Shown here: positions 52,028 to 61,766 of the stretch, one piece after another | How positions within the stretch are numbered: position 1 is the stretch's first letter | Layout: the number at the start of each line of letters is the position of its first letter | Assembly (NCBI GenBank): GCA_003370465.1 | Contig: QQTG01000001.1 | Coordinates: 1 to 61,979 of the forward strand | Reading direction: 5' to 3' | Source of the DNA: Kangiella sp. HD9-110m-PIT-SAG07 | Lineage (GTDB): Bacteria; Pseudomonadota; Gammaproteobacteria; Enterobacterales; Kangiellaceae | DNA length: 61,979 bases | Made by a program: the position numbers and the translations under genes | Notes under the pieces: model-generated | The model's input: only the letters and a program-made list of their open reading frames with translations | Told to the model about the DNA's origin: nothing | The model's database searches: none

Positions 52028-53765
52028 TTTTAGTTTGTTCCACTTTATACGTCCTTGGGCATTATTGCTGATTGTTCCGGCTGTGATTCTCTACTGGTTC
52101 TATAAAAAACAAAGTCAAGCGCAGAAAGGCTGGGCCGCAGTGATTGATGAACACTTGTTGGATTGGATAATGCCGCGCTCTAATCAATCCAAAGGCCTAA
52201 AACACCTCCCCATCATGTTATTAATCTTTTGGATTATAGGCAGCTTAGCGCTTGCGGGACCGACATGGAAGAAAACGCCTCAACCTGTTTTTTCCAGCAA
52301 AGCGACACAAGTGATTCTTCTCGACTTATCCCTATCGATGGGTTCGGATGATATTAAACCGAGTCGCCTAGAGCGCGCTAAATTTAAAATCAAAGACTAC
52401 CTAAAGCTTCATCACGAAGGGTTGACGGGCTTAGTGGTTTACGCGGGAGATGGCTTTATTCTCAGCCCTTTAACCAGCGACAAAGACACCATTGAAAATT
52501 TAATAGACGCGGTGTCCACCAACATTATGCCTATTTTAGGTAGCCGCCCAGAAACGGGGTTCGAACATGCCATTAAGTTGCTCAATAATACAGGCTTATC
52601 CCAAGGTAAAATTTTATGGTTTACTGATGGAGCAGATAATGAAAGTTTAGAAGCTGTAACAGAGCAGATTGAGGATACACCCTACCAACTTAATATCCTG
52701 GCTGTCGGTACTGAAGACGGTGCTCCCATTAAGCTATCTGACGAAGAAGGCTTTCTTAAGGACCGCAACGGTAATATTGTTATACCACAACTCAACTACC
52801 CTCAAATGGCTCGCTTTGCAGAAAGCGTAGGCGCTGTTTTGACTCCCGTCACAGTAGATAATCAAGACGTACAACTCATGGCGCAAGCTTCAAGTATTCA
52901 TACAGCTGATTCAGAAAAAGATAATAAATTTGCCGACGATTGGTTCGATCTGGGCTACTGGTTAATTATACTCTTGCTGCCCATCGTACTTCTGAGTTTT
53001 AAGCACCGCAGCCTACTCGGTTGTTTATGTATCATGATGTTTGCGGGTCTAATAACACCGACAGCTAAGGCTACAGCTCCTGCGAATCAAGACTTAGGAG
53101 CGGTTGAACAAATATTTCTCAATAAAGATCAGCAAGGCAAAAAGCTCTTGGATCAAGATAACGCTACCAAGGCCTATAATACCTTCGAAGATTCGCGCTG
53201 GAAGGCTATGGCCGCTTATCGTATGGGAAGTTATAAAGCTGCGGAAAGTTTACTTAACAAACTACCTGATGATTCACTAAAAGCTGATGATTACTACAAT
53301 CAGGGCAATGCCCTAGCTCTAGACGGACGGTATGAGGAGTCGATTGCCGCCTATGAAAAAGCGTTAGAACAGCAGCCGTCCCATGAAGATGCGCAATACA
53401 ATAAAAGTATTATTGAAAATTTAAAGGAACAACAGGACAAACAAAAGCAGCAGGATCAGAATCAAGACGGTGAATCTCAAAGCCAGCAAGATCAGCAGCA
53501 GGAGTCCGAACAGCAGAATCAACAAGACTCTGAACAAGAATCTTCAGAGCAAGATAGTGAGCAGCAATCAGAACAAGAGCAAGAACAACAGTCAGAATTA
53601 ACCCAGGAACAACTTGAAGATCAATTTAAAGAAGACGAAAAAGATCAAGAAATGGAACAATGGTTAAAGCGAATTTCCGACGACCCGGGAGGCCTACTCA
53701 GGCGCAAAATGTATCGCGAATATCAGCGCCGTGGCCACAAGCAACATGTAGAAGAAAACTGGTGA
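52020..53765 (+). CDS. BatB-BatC fusion: VWA domain plus TPR repeats
   Basis: The protein has 581 residues. N-terminal membrane helices lead into a VWA domain with DLSLS (102-106) and WFTDGADNES. A second membrane segment at about 305-345 is followed by TPR repeats (AYRMGSYKAAESLL; YYNQGNALALDGRYEES). Next comes a long Gln/Glu/Asp/Ser-rich stretch (about 470-545) and a basic C-terminus. BatB and BatC are separate in many bacteria; here they are joined. Confidence 0.9.
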   Translation: MPDFSLFHFIRPWALLLIVPAVILYWFYKKQSQAQKGWAAVIDEHLLDWIMPRSNQSKGLKHLPIMLLIFWIIGSLALAGPTWKKTPQPVFSSKATQVILLDLSLSMGSDDIKPSRLERAKFKIKDYLKLHHEGLTGLVVYAGDGFILSPLTSDKDTIENLIDAVSTNIMPILGSRPETGFEHAIKLLNNTGLSQGKILWFTDGADNESLEAVTEQIEDTPYQLNILAVGTEDGAPIKLSDEEGFLKDRNGNIVIPQLNYPQMARFAESVGAVLTPVTVDNQDVQLMAQASSIHTADSEKDNKFADDWFDLGYWLIILLLPIVLLSFKHRSLLGCLCIMMFAGLITPTAKATAPANQDLGAVEQIFLNKDQQGKKLLDQDNATKAYNTFEDSRWKAMAAYRMGSYKAAESLLNKLPDDSLKADDYYNQGNALALDGRYEESIAAYEKALEQQPSHEDAQYNKSIIENLKEQQDKQKQQDQNQDGESQSQQDQQQESEQQNQQDSEQESSEQDSEQQSEQEQEQQSELTQEQLEDQFKEDEKDQEMEQWLKRISDDPGGLLRRKMYREYQRRGHKQHVEENW

Positions 53766-53772
53766 TAACTCG

Positions 53773-55539
53773 ATGAAACAGCAAAAAATAGTTTATAGCC
53801 TACTTATCATGTTACTTCTTGCAGTAGCCCCAGCTGCTTCTGCCAAAATCACTCTGTCTCTCGATAGAACCGATATCCATGAGAATGAAACTTTTCATCT
53901 GCGCGTACAGGTTGAAGAAGTTAACACTTTAAATGCTGGTGCAAACATGGATTTCATTCCCGAAGAAATCACTGTTCGTAGCCGCCAAGAATATAACAGC
54001 AGTATTGTCGTCAACGGGCAGTACAACACCCAAATGGGCTGGGACTTTGAGTTGCTCGCCAATAGCCCGGGAACCTACACTATTCCTGCGTTAAGCATTG
54101 GTAACGAGCGTTCAGAAGCCTTCACCATTCGTATCTTCCCTGAGCAAGACGATATTGGAGACTCTAGTAACGCCCAAATTAAGTTGCGTGCGAAACTCAG
54201 TAAAGAAGAGGTTTATGTCCAGCAGCAGTTGATATTCACCGTCCGAATCTATCGCTCTGTGGTCGCTAGGAATCAAAAAATCACACCGGTACGAGTCACT
54301 AATGCTTTAGTCGAACAGTTGGGCGACAATAAAACTTTTGATGTAGTCAAAGATGGTAATAACTTCCGTGTTGTTGAGCAAAGGTATGCCATTTTCCCTC
54401 AACAGAGCGGCGAAATGACCATCGAACCGATCACATACAGCGCGACCGTTCTCGAGGAAAACCAAGGCCGCTCGCCGTGGCAGCGCTCTCAGCTAAAGCC
54501 GATTAATCTAAGCACTCAAAAATACCGCATCAACGTCAAGCCCAAGCCTCAGAATGCAGCTGAGCCATGGTTGCCCGCGACAAAACTCCAACTTGAAGCC
54601 GAGTGGCAGCCTAAAAACCAAACATTTAGAGTGGGCGATCCGGCACATTTAGATTTTATTATTAAAGGTACTGGGCTCCTAAAAACCCAACTACCGACCG
54701 TAGCATTCCCTGATCAAAAAGGAATTACGATTTATCGTGATACCCCACAGTACCGCCAGCGCATCAATCGCTTTGGTGTTAATAGCTATCACTTCGAAAA
54801 AATCGCTATCATCCCAAGCGAGCCTGGCAGCATAACGATTCCAGAAGTTAAAATACCTTGGTGGAATGTTGAAACCGATCAGCAAGAATTTGCGACATTA
54901 CCCTCTCGTACCATTCGAGTCGAGCAAAGTAGCAACCAGATTAGCAGTAGCCAAACGCAAACGGTAATCCCTAAAGATCAACAAATGGCGATGCAACAAG
55001 ATAACCAGGCTTTCCCTGAGAATAGTGAATCTAATACTACTGTTAATGATATAAACCAAGACTACTGGAAATACATCACTTTTGGCCTCGCCGCATTATG
55101 GTTATTAACGGCGCTATTGCTGGTTCGACAGCGGAAAAACAAACACCGAATGGCTGATACACACCATACCGATGCTCAGGTTAAAGCTCACTCACCCGCC
55201 AACGCTATCGGTTTAAAACATGCCATTAACGCTGCAAATAACAATGACGCTCATCTAACCGCTCAATCCCTTGCGTCTTGGCTAAGAAGCGATGAAAGTC
55301 CAGCCGCTGCAACCAACATCACACAGTTCATAGGACTATGTCGTGACTCTGGTTTAAGCGAGCTTTCCGATGAGTTGGAGCTTTTGCAACACCACTGCTA
55401 TTCACGTCATGCTGATGACATATCGTCAACTAGAAGATGGCGCGGTAGAAAAATGGCACGCTTATTAGCCGGCTATAAATCCCCAAACCCTCATAAGAAT
55501 GAGCAAAAGCTTCCTGAGTTATACCGCCGCCGTCATTAA
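53773..55539 (+). CDS. BatD-like protein
   Basis: The protein has 588 residues, with a signal peptide (ending APAASA), several beta-sandwich repeats, and one membrane helix at about 430-452 (YITFGLAALWLLTALLLV). BatD proteins are thought to act as periplasmic adaptors for the BatAB-MoxR system. It begins seven bases after BatB and ends the operon. Confidence 0.9.
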   Translation: MKQQKIVYSLLIMLLLAVAPAASAKITLSLDRTDIHENETFHLRVQVEEVNTLNAGANMDFIPEEITVRSRQEYNSSIVVNGQYNTQMGWDFELLANSPGTYTIPALSIGNERSEAFTIRIFPEQDDIGDSSNAQIKLRAKLSKEEVYVQQQLIFTVRIYRSVVARNQKITPVRVTNALVEQLGDNKTFDVVKDGNNFRVVEQRYAIFPQQSGEMTIEPITYSATVLEENQGRSPWQRSQLKPINLSTQKYRINVKPKPQNAAEPWLPATKLQLEAEWQPKNQTFRVGDPAHLDFIIKGTGLLKTQLPTVAFPDQKGITIYRDTPQYRQRINRFGVNSYHFEKIAIIPSEPGSITIPEVKIPWWNVETDQQEFATLPSRTIRVEQSSNQISSSQTQTVIPKDQQMAMQQDNQAFPENSESNTTVNDINQDYWKYITFGLAALWLLTALLLVRQRKNKHRMADTHHTDAQVKAHSPANAIGLKHAINAANNNDAHLTAQSLASWLRSDESPAAATNITQFIGLCRDSGLSELSDELELLQHHCYSRHADDISSTRRWRGRKMARLLAGYKSPNPHKNEQKLPELYRRRH

Positions 55540-55581
55540 GTTCTAATGGCTGCGTATTAGCCGCGATTGGCATGATTCAAT

Positions 55582-55604
55582 GGGGTTGGTACAATGCCAA
55601 CCTC
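55582..55604 (+). promoter_or_regulatory. Leader hairpin before the short-chain dehydrogenase
   Basis: GGGGTTGG pairs with CCAACCTC (one G-T pair) around TACAATG. It ends 29 bases before the ATG. No T run follows. Confidence 0.4.
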
Positions 55605-55633
55605 ATACGAATATAACGACGAGTCTAACAACT

Positions 55634-56392
55634 ATGGATTTCTCGCAATCGAAAGCATTAATCAGTGGCGGAGCCTCTGGTCTTGGGTTGTCTACAGCAA
55701 AACATATTATTGCCGCTGGCGGCAAAGTTGCACTTCTAGATATTAATCAAGAACAAGGCGACGCAGCAGCTAAAGAATTAGGCGACAATGCCATATTTAT
55801 CGCAACCGATATCAGTAAAGAGCAACAAGTTGAAGACGCAGCTGATAAAGCAGCGGAATTCATGGGCGGAATTAACCTTGCTGTTGGTTGTGCTGGAATT
55901 TTAGGTGCTGGCTTGATTCATAGCAAAAAAGGTCCAATGCCAGCGGATTACTTTCAAAAGGTTGTTGATATAAATTTAGTAGGGAGCTTTCTCCTTACTC
56001 GTGCGGCGTCTCGCTATATGCAGGAAAATGAAGAAGTTAATGGTGAGCGAGGTGTCATTATTCATACCGCTTCTATCGCGGCTTATGAAGGCCAGAAAGG
56101 ACAAACCGCTTATTCTGCAACCAAATCAGCAATAGTCGGTATGGTTTTACCGCTAGCACGTGAGTTTGCACGCATTAAAGTCCGTGTTATGGCGGTGGCG
56201 CCAGGTGTATTCGAAACACCAATGATGGAAAAAATCACTCCTGAGGTTTGCGAACAAATTGCAGCAGGTATCCCTAATCCATCTCGCTTCGGTACTACCG
56301 AAGAGTACGCGAAACTTGTCCAACATATTACAGAAAATGCTTACCTAAACGGTACAACTATTCGTTTAGATGCAGCAGCCAGACTTCAGTAA
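55634..56392 (+). CDS. HSD10-like short-chain dehydrogenase
   Basis: From the ATG at 55634 it has 252 residues, a full-length SDR. The NAD site SGGASGLG is at 11-18, and the catalytic Ser147, Tyr160 and Lys164 (GQTAYSATKSA) are in place. The overall pattern resembles 3-hydroxyacyl-CoA or 2-methyl-3-hydroxybutyryl-CoA dehydrogenases of branched-chain breakdown. It ends before terminator 56442-56474. Confidence 0.88.
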   Translation: MDFSQSKALISGGASGLGLSTAKHIIAAGGKVALLDINQEQGDAAAKELGDNAIFIATDISKEQQVEDAADKAAEFMGGINLAVGCAGILGAGLIHSKKGPMPADYFQKVVDINLVGSFLLTRAASRYMQENEEVNGERGVIIHTASIAAYEGQKGQTAYSATKSAIVGMVLPLAREFARIKVRVMAVAPGVFETPMMEKITPEVCEQIAAGIPNPSRFGTTEEYAKLVQHITENAYLNGTTIRLDAAARLQ

Positions 56393-56441
56393 AGTCTACC
56401 GCTCTCTAAAAAAGAGAGAGGGGAAAAGATAAAAAGAAATC

Positions 56442-56474
56442 AAAAGCACCAGCTTATTGCTTGGTGCTTTTTTT
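56442..56474 (+). terminator. Terminator after the short-chain dehydrogenase
   Basis: AAAAGCACCA pairs with TGGTGCTTTT around a loop of about ten bases and ends in a T run. It overlaps the last codons of the small gene on the opposite strand. Confidence 0.85.
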
Positions 56475-56621
56475 CACCATGCTTAAAAATGAACGATCTT
56501 TGCCACGCTCTGTAGCAACCAGCTCAGAATTGTCTCTTTGCTGCTCTTTCCAATAAGCTTCAAACACTTCTGTATATTCCTTCGATTGCTTCATTTCGTC
56601 CGGTACGACTAATACACACAT
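56454..56621 (-). CDS. Small protein of 55 residues, unknown function
   Basis: An ATG after CTGGAGTCAATT (a good ribosome site) opens a 55-residue frame, MCVLVVPDEMKQSKE to the end SMVKKSTKQ. It is soluble, charged and probably helical. It lies between gdh and the dehydrogenase, below a 60-residue cutoff. Its stop lies within the stem-loop of the opposite-strand terminator. Confidence 0.6.
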   Translation of the reverse strand: MCVLVVPDEMKQSKEYTEVFEAYWKEQQRDNSELVATERGKDRSFLSMVKKSTKQ

Positions 56622-56745
56622 AATTGACTCCAGAAAATTAAACCTAATTCGCTTTGTTAAGGTTAGTAGAACAAAGGAATCTGAAGTTTCAATGAATGAA
56701 TTGTGGCGAATTATGGCAATTTTGGCATTTCGTGTTCAGTTCACG

Positions 56746-56772
56746 AAAAAAGCCCGATTTCTCGGGCTTTTT
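56746..56772. terminator. Terminator after the NAD-glutamate dehydrogenase
   Basis: AAAAGCCCGA pairs with TCGGGCTTTT around TTTC, flanked by A and T runs. It ends the minus-strand gdh message and may also end a plus-strand one. Confidence 0.9.
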
Positions 56773-56789
56773 AGTTAGGTTTGCTAAGA

Positions 56790-59700
56790 CTATTTAATTA
56801 AACGATGACTACGTTGTACAAGAATTTGTAACTCCCTCAATGCCACCGAGAACTTCGCGAACTCATGAGTATTACTTTGCTTAAAGTCGCTGACCATTTC
56901 GGTCCAACGTGACAGCAAGTCATCATGATCTGCTAAGAAGTGCTTAATACGAGTATCAGGTGACTTATATTTCGCAGTTAATGGCAACACAGCCTCGATT
57001 AGATTGCGCTGCTGGAAGTCCAGCTCTTCTCGGAAAGCAGCACGAGCAAAGGCTTGCCAGTGGTTGCTGACTGGCTGAGCAATAATTTGGTTCAAGAACC
57101 AGTGAAGCTCGATCTTCGCACCCAGTTTATAATAAACCTCAGCCACAGAAAGAACCTGCAAGTCGTATTCAGTCGCTAGCTCAATAATATCCATAGAAGA
57201 GAATAAGGTACTGAGGTACCCAACTTGCTTCGCTAATTTCTCAGGAACGCCTTGCTGGACCAGCTCTTTAATTTCTTTCTCAATACCTTGTGCTTCTTTT
57301 TCCTCAAGCGTTTTATGAACGTTTTTCTGTAACTCAGCAACACCCTTCTTAAAGAAGCTAACCACTTCATCAATGGTTTGATCCTTGCGACGATTTCGTA
57401 CAAACCAGCGCGTAGCACGACGCACGATACGACGTGCTTGAAACATCATCTTAGTCTGTACTTCTGCTGGGACCTTGTTATCCAAAGCCTCAATGCTTTC
57501 GCACAAACCTGAAAGATTGAATGTTTCTTTCGCCATAACATAGCACTGGGCGACCTCACCAATATTAGCACCCACTTCGTCAATCACTCGGAAAGCGAAG
57601 TTTGTCCCCATTAAATTAACCATCTCATTGGCTAAACACATGGCGATAATTTCATCCTTAAGCGGATGCTTAAGCATGTTCTCGACATAGTTTTTGCGAA
57701 GCGGTTTAGGGAAGTATTCTAGTAAATAACTTTCGAAGTATTTATTCTCGGTTACTTCAGGAATACATAAGGTGTCTTTTAATTCAATCTTGCCGTAAGC
57801 CAGCAATACAGCTAATTCAGCACGAGTAAGTCCTCGTCCATTAGCCTCACGTTCTAGTAGTTCTTCATCTGAGGGTAGAAACTCAAGGCTGCGATCAAGT
57901 CCAACCGTTTTCTCAAGACCGTGGATAAAGCGCATATGCTCTTTAACCATCGACGGTGCCCGCGATTCAGTGATACTAATGGATTGGGTTTGGCGGTAAT
58001 TGTCTTGAATCACAATATCCGATACTTCATCGGTCATGCGAGCCAACAGGTTATTTCTGCGCTTGACGGTTAAGCCTCCGTCAGAAACAACGCCATTCAA
58101 CAAAATTTTGATGTTAACTTCATTATCGGAACAGTTAACGCCACCCGCGTTATCAATAAAGTCAGCATTTGCTCGTCCACCGTGCTGCATATATTCAATA
58201 CGGCCGAGCTGGGTACAACCTAAGTTACCACCTTCGCCAATCACCTTAACCTGCATATCCTTCCCATCTACACGCAAGTTATCATTGGCGCGATCACCAA
58301 CCTGTTGGTTCGTTTCGCTCGAAGACTTAACATAGGTACCAATGCCACCGTTCCAGAACAGATCCGCTTTCATCTTAAGCGCAGCATTAATAAACTCGTT
58401 TGGCGCTAATGACTTCGCTTTGACACCCAGCATTTCTTGGATTTCAGGCGTTAGCTCGATTTTTTTCGCGCTACGCTCAAAGACGCCACCGCCCTTCGAG
58501 ATAAGTTCGCTTTTGTAATCATCCCAGCCCGAACGAGGTAAGTTAAACAAACGATCTCGCTCTTTATAGCTATCCGCAGCATCTGGGTTTGGATCCACAA
58601 AAATATGTAAGTGGTTAAAAGCAACCTGCAATCGAATATGCTTCGACAGCAACATACCATTACCAAAAACATCACCCGACATATCGCCACAGGCGACTAC
58701 TGTGAAGTCTTCACTCTGGCAGTCGACACCCATTTCACGGAAATGTTGTTTAACCGACTCCCAAGCCCCTTTTGCAGTAATCCCCATGGCCTTATGGTCA
58801 TAACCATTACTACCACCAGAAGCAAAGGCATCGCCTAGCCAGTGCCCATACTCTTCAGAAATACCGTTCGCAATATCTGAGAAAGTCGCTGTGCCTTTAT
58901 CAGCTGCTACAACCAAGTAAGCATCTTCTTCGTCATGCACCAGTACATCACGAGGATGCACTAATTTATCGTCAACATAATTATCGGTAATGTCCAATAG
59001 CGCACGAATAAAGGTTTTGTAGCATTCTACGCCTTCAGCGAAGAAAGCCTCACGGCCACCAGCATTAGGGAGCTGCTTACAAACAAACCCGCCCTTGGCA
59101 CCGACAGGAACAATCACTGAGTTTTTAACTTGCTGGGCTTTGACCAATCCTAAAACTTCGGTTCTGAAATCTTCTCGACGATCCGACCAACGCAAGCCAC
59201 CACGCGCAACTTTACCGCCACGCAGGTGGACACCCTCAACGCGAGGCGAATATACGAAAATTTCGTACATCAACACCGGCTTTGGCATCTCAGTAATAAT
59301 GCTAGGGGCGAACTTGAATGAAATGTAAGGTTTGTCCTTACCACTTTCATCAGCCTGGAAGAAGTTAGTTCGTAACGTTGCTTCAATTAATTCAATATAC
59401 TTGTTGATGATTTTGTCTTGGTCAAGACTTTCAACATCTTGTACATCTTTTAATAGCTGGCTCTTTTTCAGTGCATATTTACGTTGACTGTATTCGTCAT
59501 GTGGGTTGAACTTCAACTCAAAAAGTTCAACTAACCCGGTAGAAATACTCGGGTACTGTGACAACGTTTGTTCGATATACAGTTGGCTAAACGTGAAGTT
59601 GATCTGCCACATGTATTTCGCGTATGCACGAAGTACTGCGACCTGACGCCAATCGAGTCCGGCAGCTAAAATAAGACGATTAAAGCCATCGTTTTCAGCC

Positions 59701-61628
59701 TGCTTATACCATGCTTTACCAAATGCCTTGTGAAACTTGTCTCGCATAGTTTCAACGTCGATAGAAGACTCTTCATAACGCACATCAAAGTCTAGAATTC
59801 GATAGTCGCCCAAGAATTCAGAAGACACCTCATAAGGAGTTTCATCAATAACCGTCAGCCCCATATTTTCCAACATCGGCATTACGGCTGACAGTGGTAG
59901 CGGCGTATCTTTGTGGTATAACTTAAAACGCAAAGACTCATCACCACCAGCGCGATACAAGAACATGCCTAAAGGCCAATCATCACTCAGATTTTCAATG
60001 TTTTCGATATCAATCATCGCAGAGTCAACACTTTGTTGATTCTGGAAGCTTGGCGGAAATGCTTGTCGATATTTTTTCAACAAGACCGCAGAACCTTCGC
60101 CATCAAAACGTTTATTAATTTCGTCTGATAATACTCCTTCCCAGCTTGAAGCCGCTTTTACTAATTTTGATTCAAGCTTATCGATGTCGTACTCAACCGC
60201 TTCAGTATTTTCTACCGGCACTCGGAAGTGAGTACGAACCAAATTCGATTCGGAGAAGTAGGTCGTAAATTCAATCTCACCTTTGCTATCAAATATTTCT
60301 GACAGAATGTCTGTCATCTTAAGTCTAATTCTAGTGTTGTAGGTATCCCTTGGCACAAACGTCAACACCGAGAAATATCGCCCAAAAGGATCTCTGCGTA
60401 CAAAAGCACGAACCTGACGTCGCTCTTGAATATGTAAAATCCCCATCACAACATCCAATAACTTCAAGGTTGGGATCTGGAATAATTCATCGCGTGGATA
60501 CGTTTCAAGAATATTTTTCAGAGCTTTATAGTCATGACCACCAGGTTTTAACTTGGACTCTGTCAGGACATTATTAATCTTCTTACGTAAAACAGGAATC
60601 AATTGAGGATCCATGTTATATGCAGCGGAGGTGAATAGACCAAAGAAGCGATGCTCTCCTACCACTTCACCTTTATCATTAAAGCGCTTGATACCAATAT
60701 AATCGATATGGCTAGAACGATGAACGGTGGACAGAGTGCTCGTTTTGGTCAGAACTAAGATATGATCTGATGATAAAGCCAGCTTCTTCGCGCCTTTTGG
60801 CGATCGAGACAAATGATACTCAGAATATTTGCGCTCATCAGCCAGTATTCCTAGCCCAGAACCTTTCACCGACTTTAAGTGAAGATCATCACCTTCACCT
60901 TTTAAGTCATAAGTCCTTGCACCCATGAAAACAAAGTGGTTTTCCTTAACCCAACGCAGGAAGTCTACAGCCTCCTGAATACGATCATCGCGTAGCGGCG
61001 GAGGCCCATCTTCAAGCTCAGAAATGATGCTCACCATTTGCTCTCGCATCGGCTTCCAATCAGTCACTGCTGAGCGTACATCGCGCAAAATCCGAATGAG
61101 ATCTTCTTCTAACGACTTCATGAATTTAGAGTCAATAATGCGATCAACCTCTAAATACATAGGCGTTTCTATATTCTCTCCTTCCTGTGTTCCTTTATCA
61201 TAGGAAACATCCAGTTTAGAGATTTTGCCTGTTTTAGAGCGCTTGATGTACATGGGCACATGAATATGCAGTAGTACATCGATTCCATGACGGTTCAGCT
61301 CCATACGAATGGAGTCGACCAGAAATGGCATATCTCTGTGATCGATTTCTATAATGGTGTTGCGCGACTCCCAGCCGTCTTTTTTCAGATCAGGATTGAA
61401 CACCCTGACTTTTGATGAGCCATCAAAATCTTGTATGAAACCCCAAAGACTGCTGATCGAGTTAAAGTACTCTTCAGCGCTACGTTCACTGAATTCATAT
61501 TCAGAGACGCTGGAATAAATAAGTTTAGAGAATTTTTTTACAAGCTCAGCTTGTCGTTTTGAGAATTTTTGATCGCAGATTTGCTGGACGTTTTCCAACA
61601 ATTTGGAGGTATTACTTACACTGGCCAT
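56790..61628 (-). CDS. gdhB: NAD-specific glutamate dehydrogenase, large (180 kDa) type
   Basis: This oxidative deaminase converts glutamate to 2-oxoglutarate and ammonium with NAD+, feeding amino-acid carbon into the TCA cycle. From the ATG at 61628 (AGGACA just upstream) it has 1612 residues, the expected length. The catalytic core has RGGLRWSDRREDFRTEVLGL, PVGAKGGFVCKQLP and GDMSGDVFGNGML. The long N-terminal part has ACT-like regions, and the C-terminus is helical. It is alone, with a terminator on each side. Confidence 0.95.
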   Translation of the reverse strand: MASVSNTSKLLENVQQICDQKFSKRQAELVKKFSKLIYSSVSEYEFSERSAEEYFNSISSLWGFIQDFDGSSKVRVFNPDLKKDGWESRNTIIEIDHRDMPFLVDSIRMELNRHGIDVLLHIHVPMYIKRSKTGKISKLDVSYDKGTQEGENIETPMYLEVDRIIDSKFMKSLEEDLIRILRDVRSAVTDWKPMREQMVSIISELEDGPPPLRDDRIQEAVDFLRWVKENHFVFMGARTYDLKGEGDDLHLKSVKGSGLGILADERKYSEYHLSRSPKGAKKLALSSDHILVLTKTSTLSTVHRSSHIDYIGIKRFNDKGEVVGEHRFFGLFTSAAYNMDPQLIPVLRKKINNVLTESKLKPGGHDYKALKNILETYPRDELFQIPTLKLLDVVMGILHIQERRQVRAFVRRDPFGRYFSVLTFVPRDTYNTRIRLKMTDILSEIFDSKGEIEFTTYFSESNLVRTHFRVPVENTEAVEYDIDKLESKLVKAASSWEGVLSDEINKRFDGEGSAVLLKKYRQAFPPSFQNQQSVDSAMIDIENIENLSDDWPLGMFLYRAGGDESLRFKLYHKDTPLPLSAVMPMLENMGLTVIDETPYEVSSEFLGDYRILDFDVRYEESSIDVETMRDKFHKAFGKAWYKQAENDGFNRLILAAGLDWRQVAVLRAYAKYMWQINFTFSQLYIEQTLSQYPSISTGLVELFELKFNPHDEYSQRKYALKKSQLLKDVQDVESLDQDKIINKYIELIEATLRTNFFQADESGKDKPYISFKFAPSIITEMPKPVLMYEIFVYSPRVEGVHLRGGKVARGGLRWSDRREDFRTEVLGLVKAQQVKNSVIVPVGAKGGFVCKQLPNAGGREAFFAEGVECYKTFIRALLDITDNYVDDKLVHPRDVLVHDEEDAYLVVAADKGTATFSDIANGISEEYGHWLGDAFASGGSNGYDHKAMGITAKGAWESVKQHFREMGVDCQSEDFTVVACGDMSGDVFGNGMLLSKHIRLQVAFNHLHIFVDPNPDAADSYKERDRLFNLPRSGWDDYKSELISKGGGVFERSAKKIELTPEIQEMLGVKAKSLAPNEFINAALKMKADLFWNGGIGTYVKSSSETNQQVGDRANDNLRVDGKDMQVKVIGEGGNLGCTQLGRIEYMQHGGRANADFIDNAGGVNCSDNEVNIKILLNGVVSDGGLTVKRRNNLLARMTDEVSDIVIQDNYRQTQSISITESRAPSMVKEHMRFIHGLEKTVGLDRSLEFLPSDEELLEREANGRGLTRAELAVLLAYGKIELKDTLCIPEVTENKYFESYLLEYFPKPLRKNYVENMLKHPLKDEIIAMCLANEMVNLMGTNFAFRVIDEVGANIGEVAQCYVMAKETFNLSGLCESIEALDNKVPAEVQTKMMFQARRIVRRATRWFVRNRRKDQTIDEVVSFFKKGVAELQKNVHKTLEEKEAQGIEKEIKELVQQGVPEKLAKQVGYLSTLFSSMDIIELATEYDLQVLSVAEVYYKLGAKIELHWFLNQIIAQPVSNHWQAFARAAFREELDFQQRNLIEAVLPLTAKYKSPDTRIKHFLADHDDLLSRWTEMVSDFKQSNTHEFAKFSVALRELQILVQRSHRLIK

Positions 61629-61702
61629 TGTCCTGTCCAAGAATAATTATGGGTTAAATCACGTTACTGCAACGTTACCTAATTCTAGGACATTTAGATA
61701 GG

Positions 61703-61740
61703 AAATGGCACCTTAATTTACGATTAAGATGCCATTTTTT
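61703..61740. terminator. Terminator between the RND gene and gdh
   Basis: AAATGGCA pairs with TGCCATTT and the inner CTTAAT with ATTAAG, with one mismatch in the stem. The arms are bounded by A and T runs, giving a candidate terminator on the plus strand and weakly on the minus strand. Confidence 0.7.
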
Positions 61741-61766
61741 GCAACTGCTACAACCAGTTGGGAACT

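Noticed and set aside
53440..53660. A possible microsatellite or CRISPR-like repeat
   Set aside because: The CAG/CAA and GAA runs are codons for the Gln/Glu tail of BatB, with no regular repeat unit or spacers.
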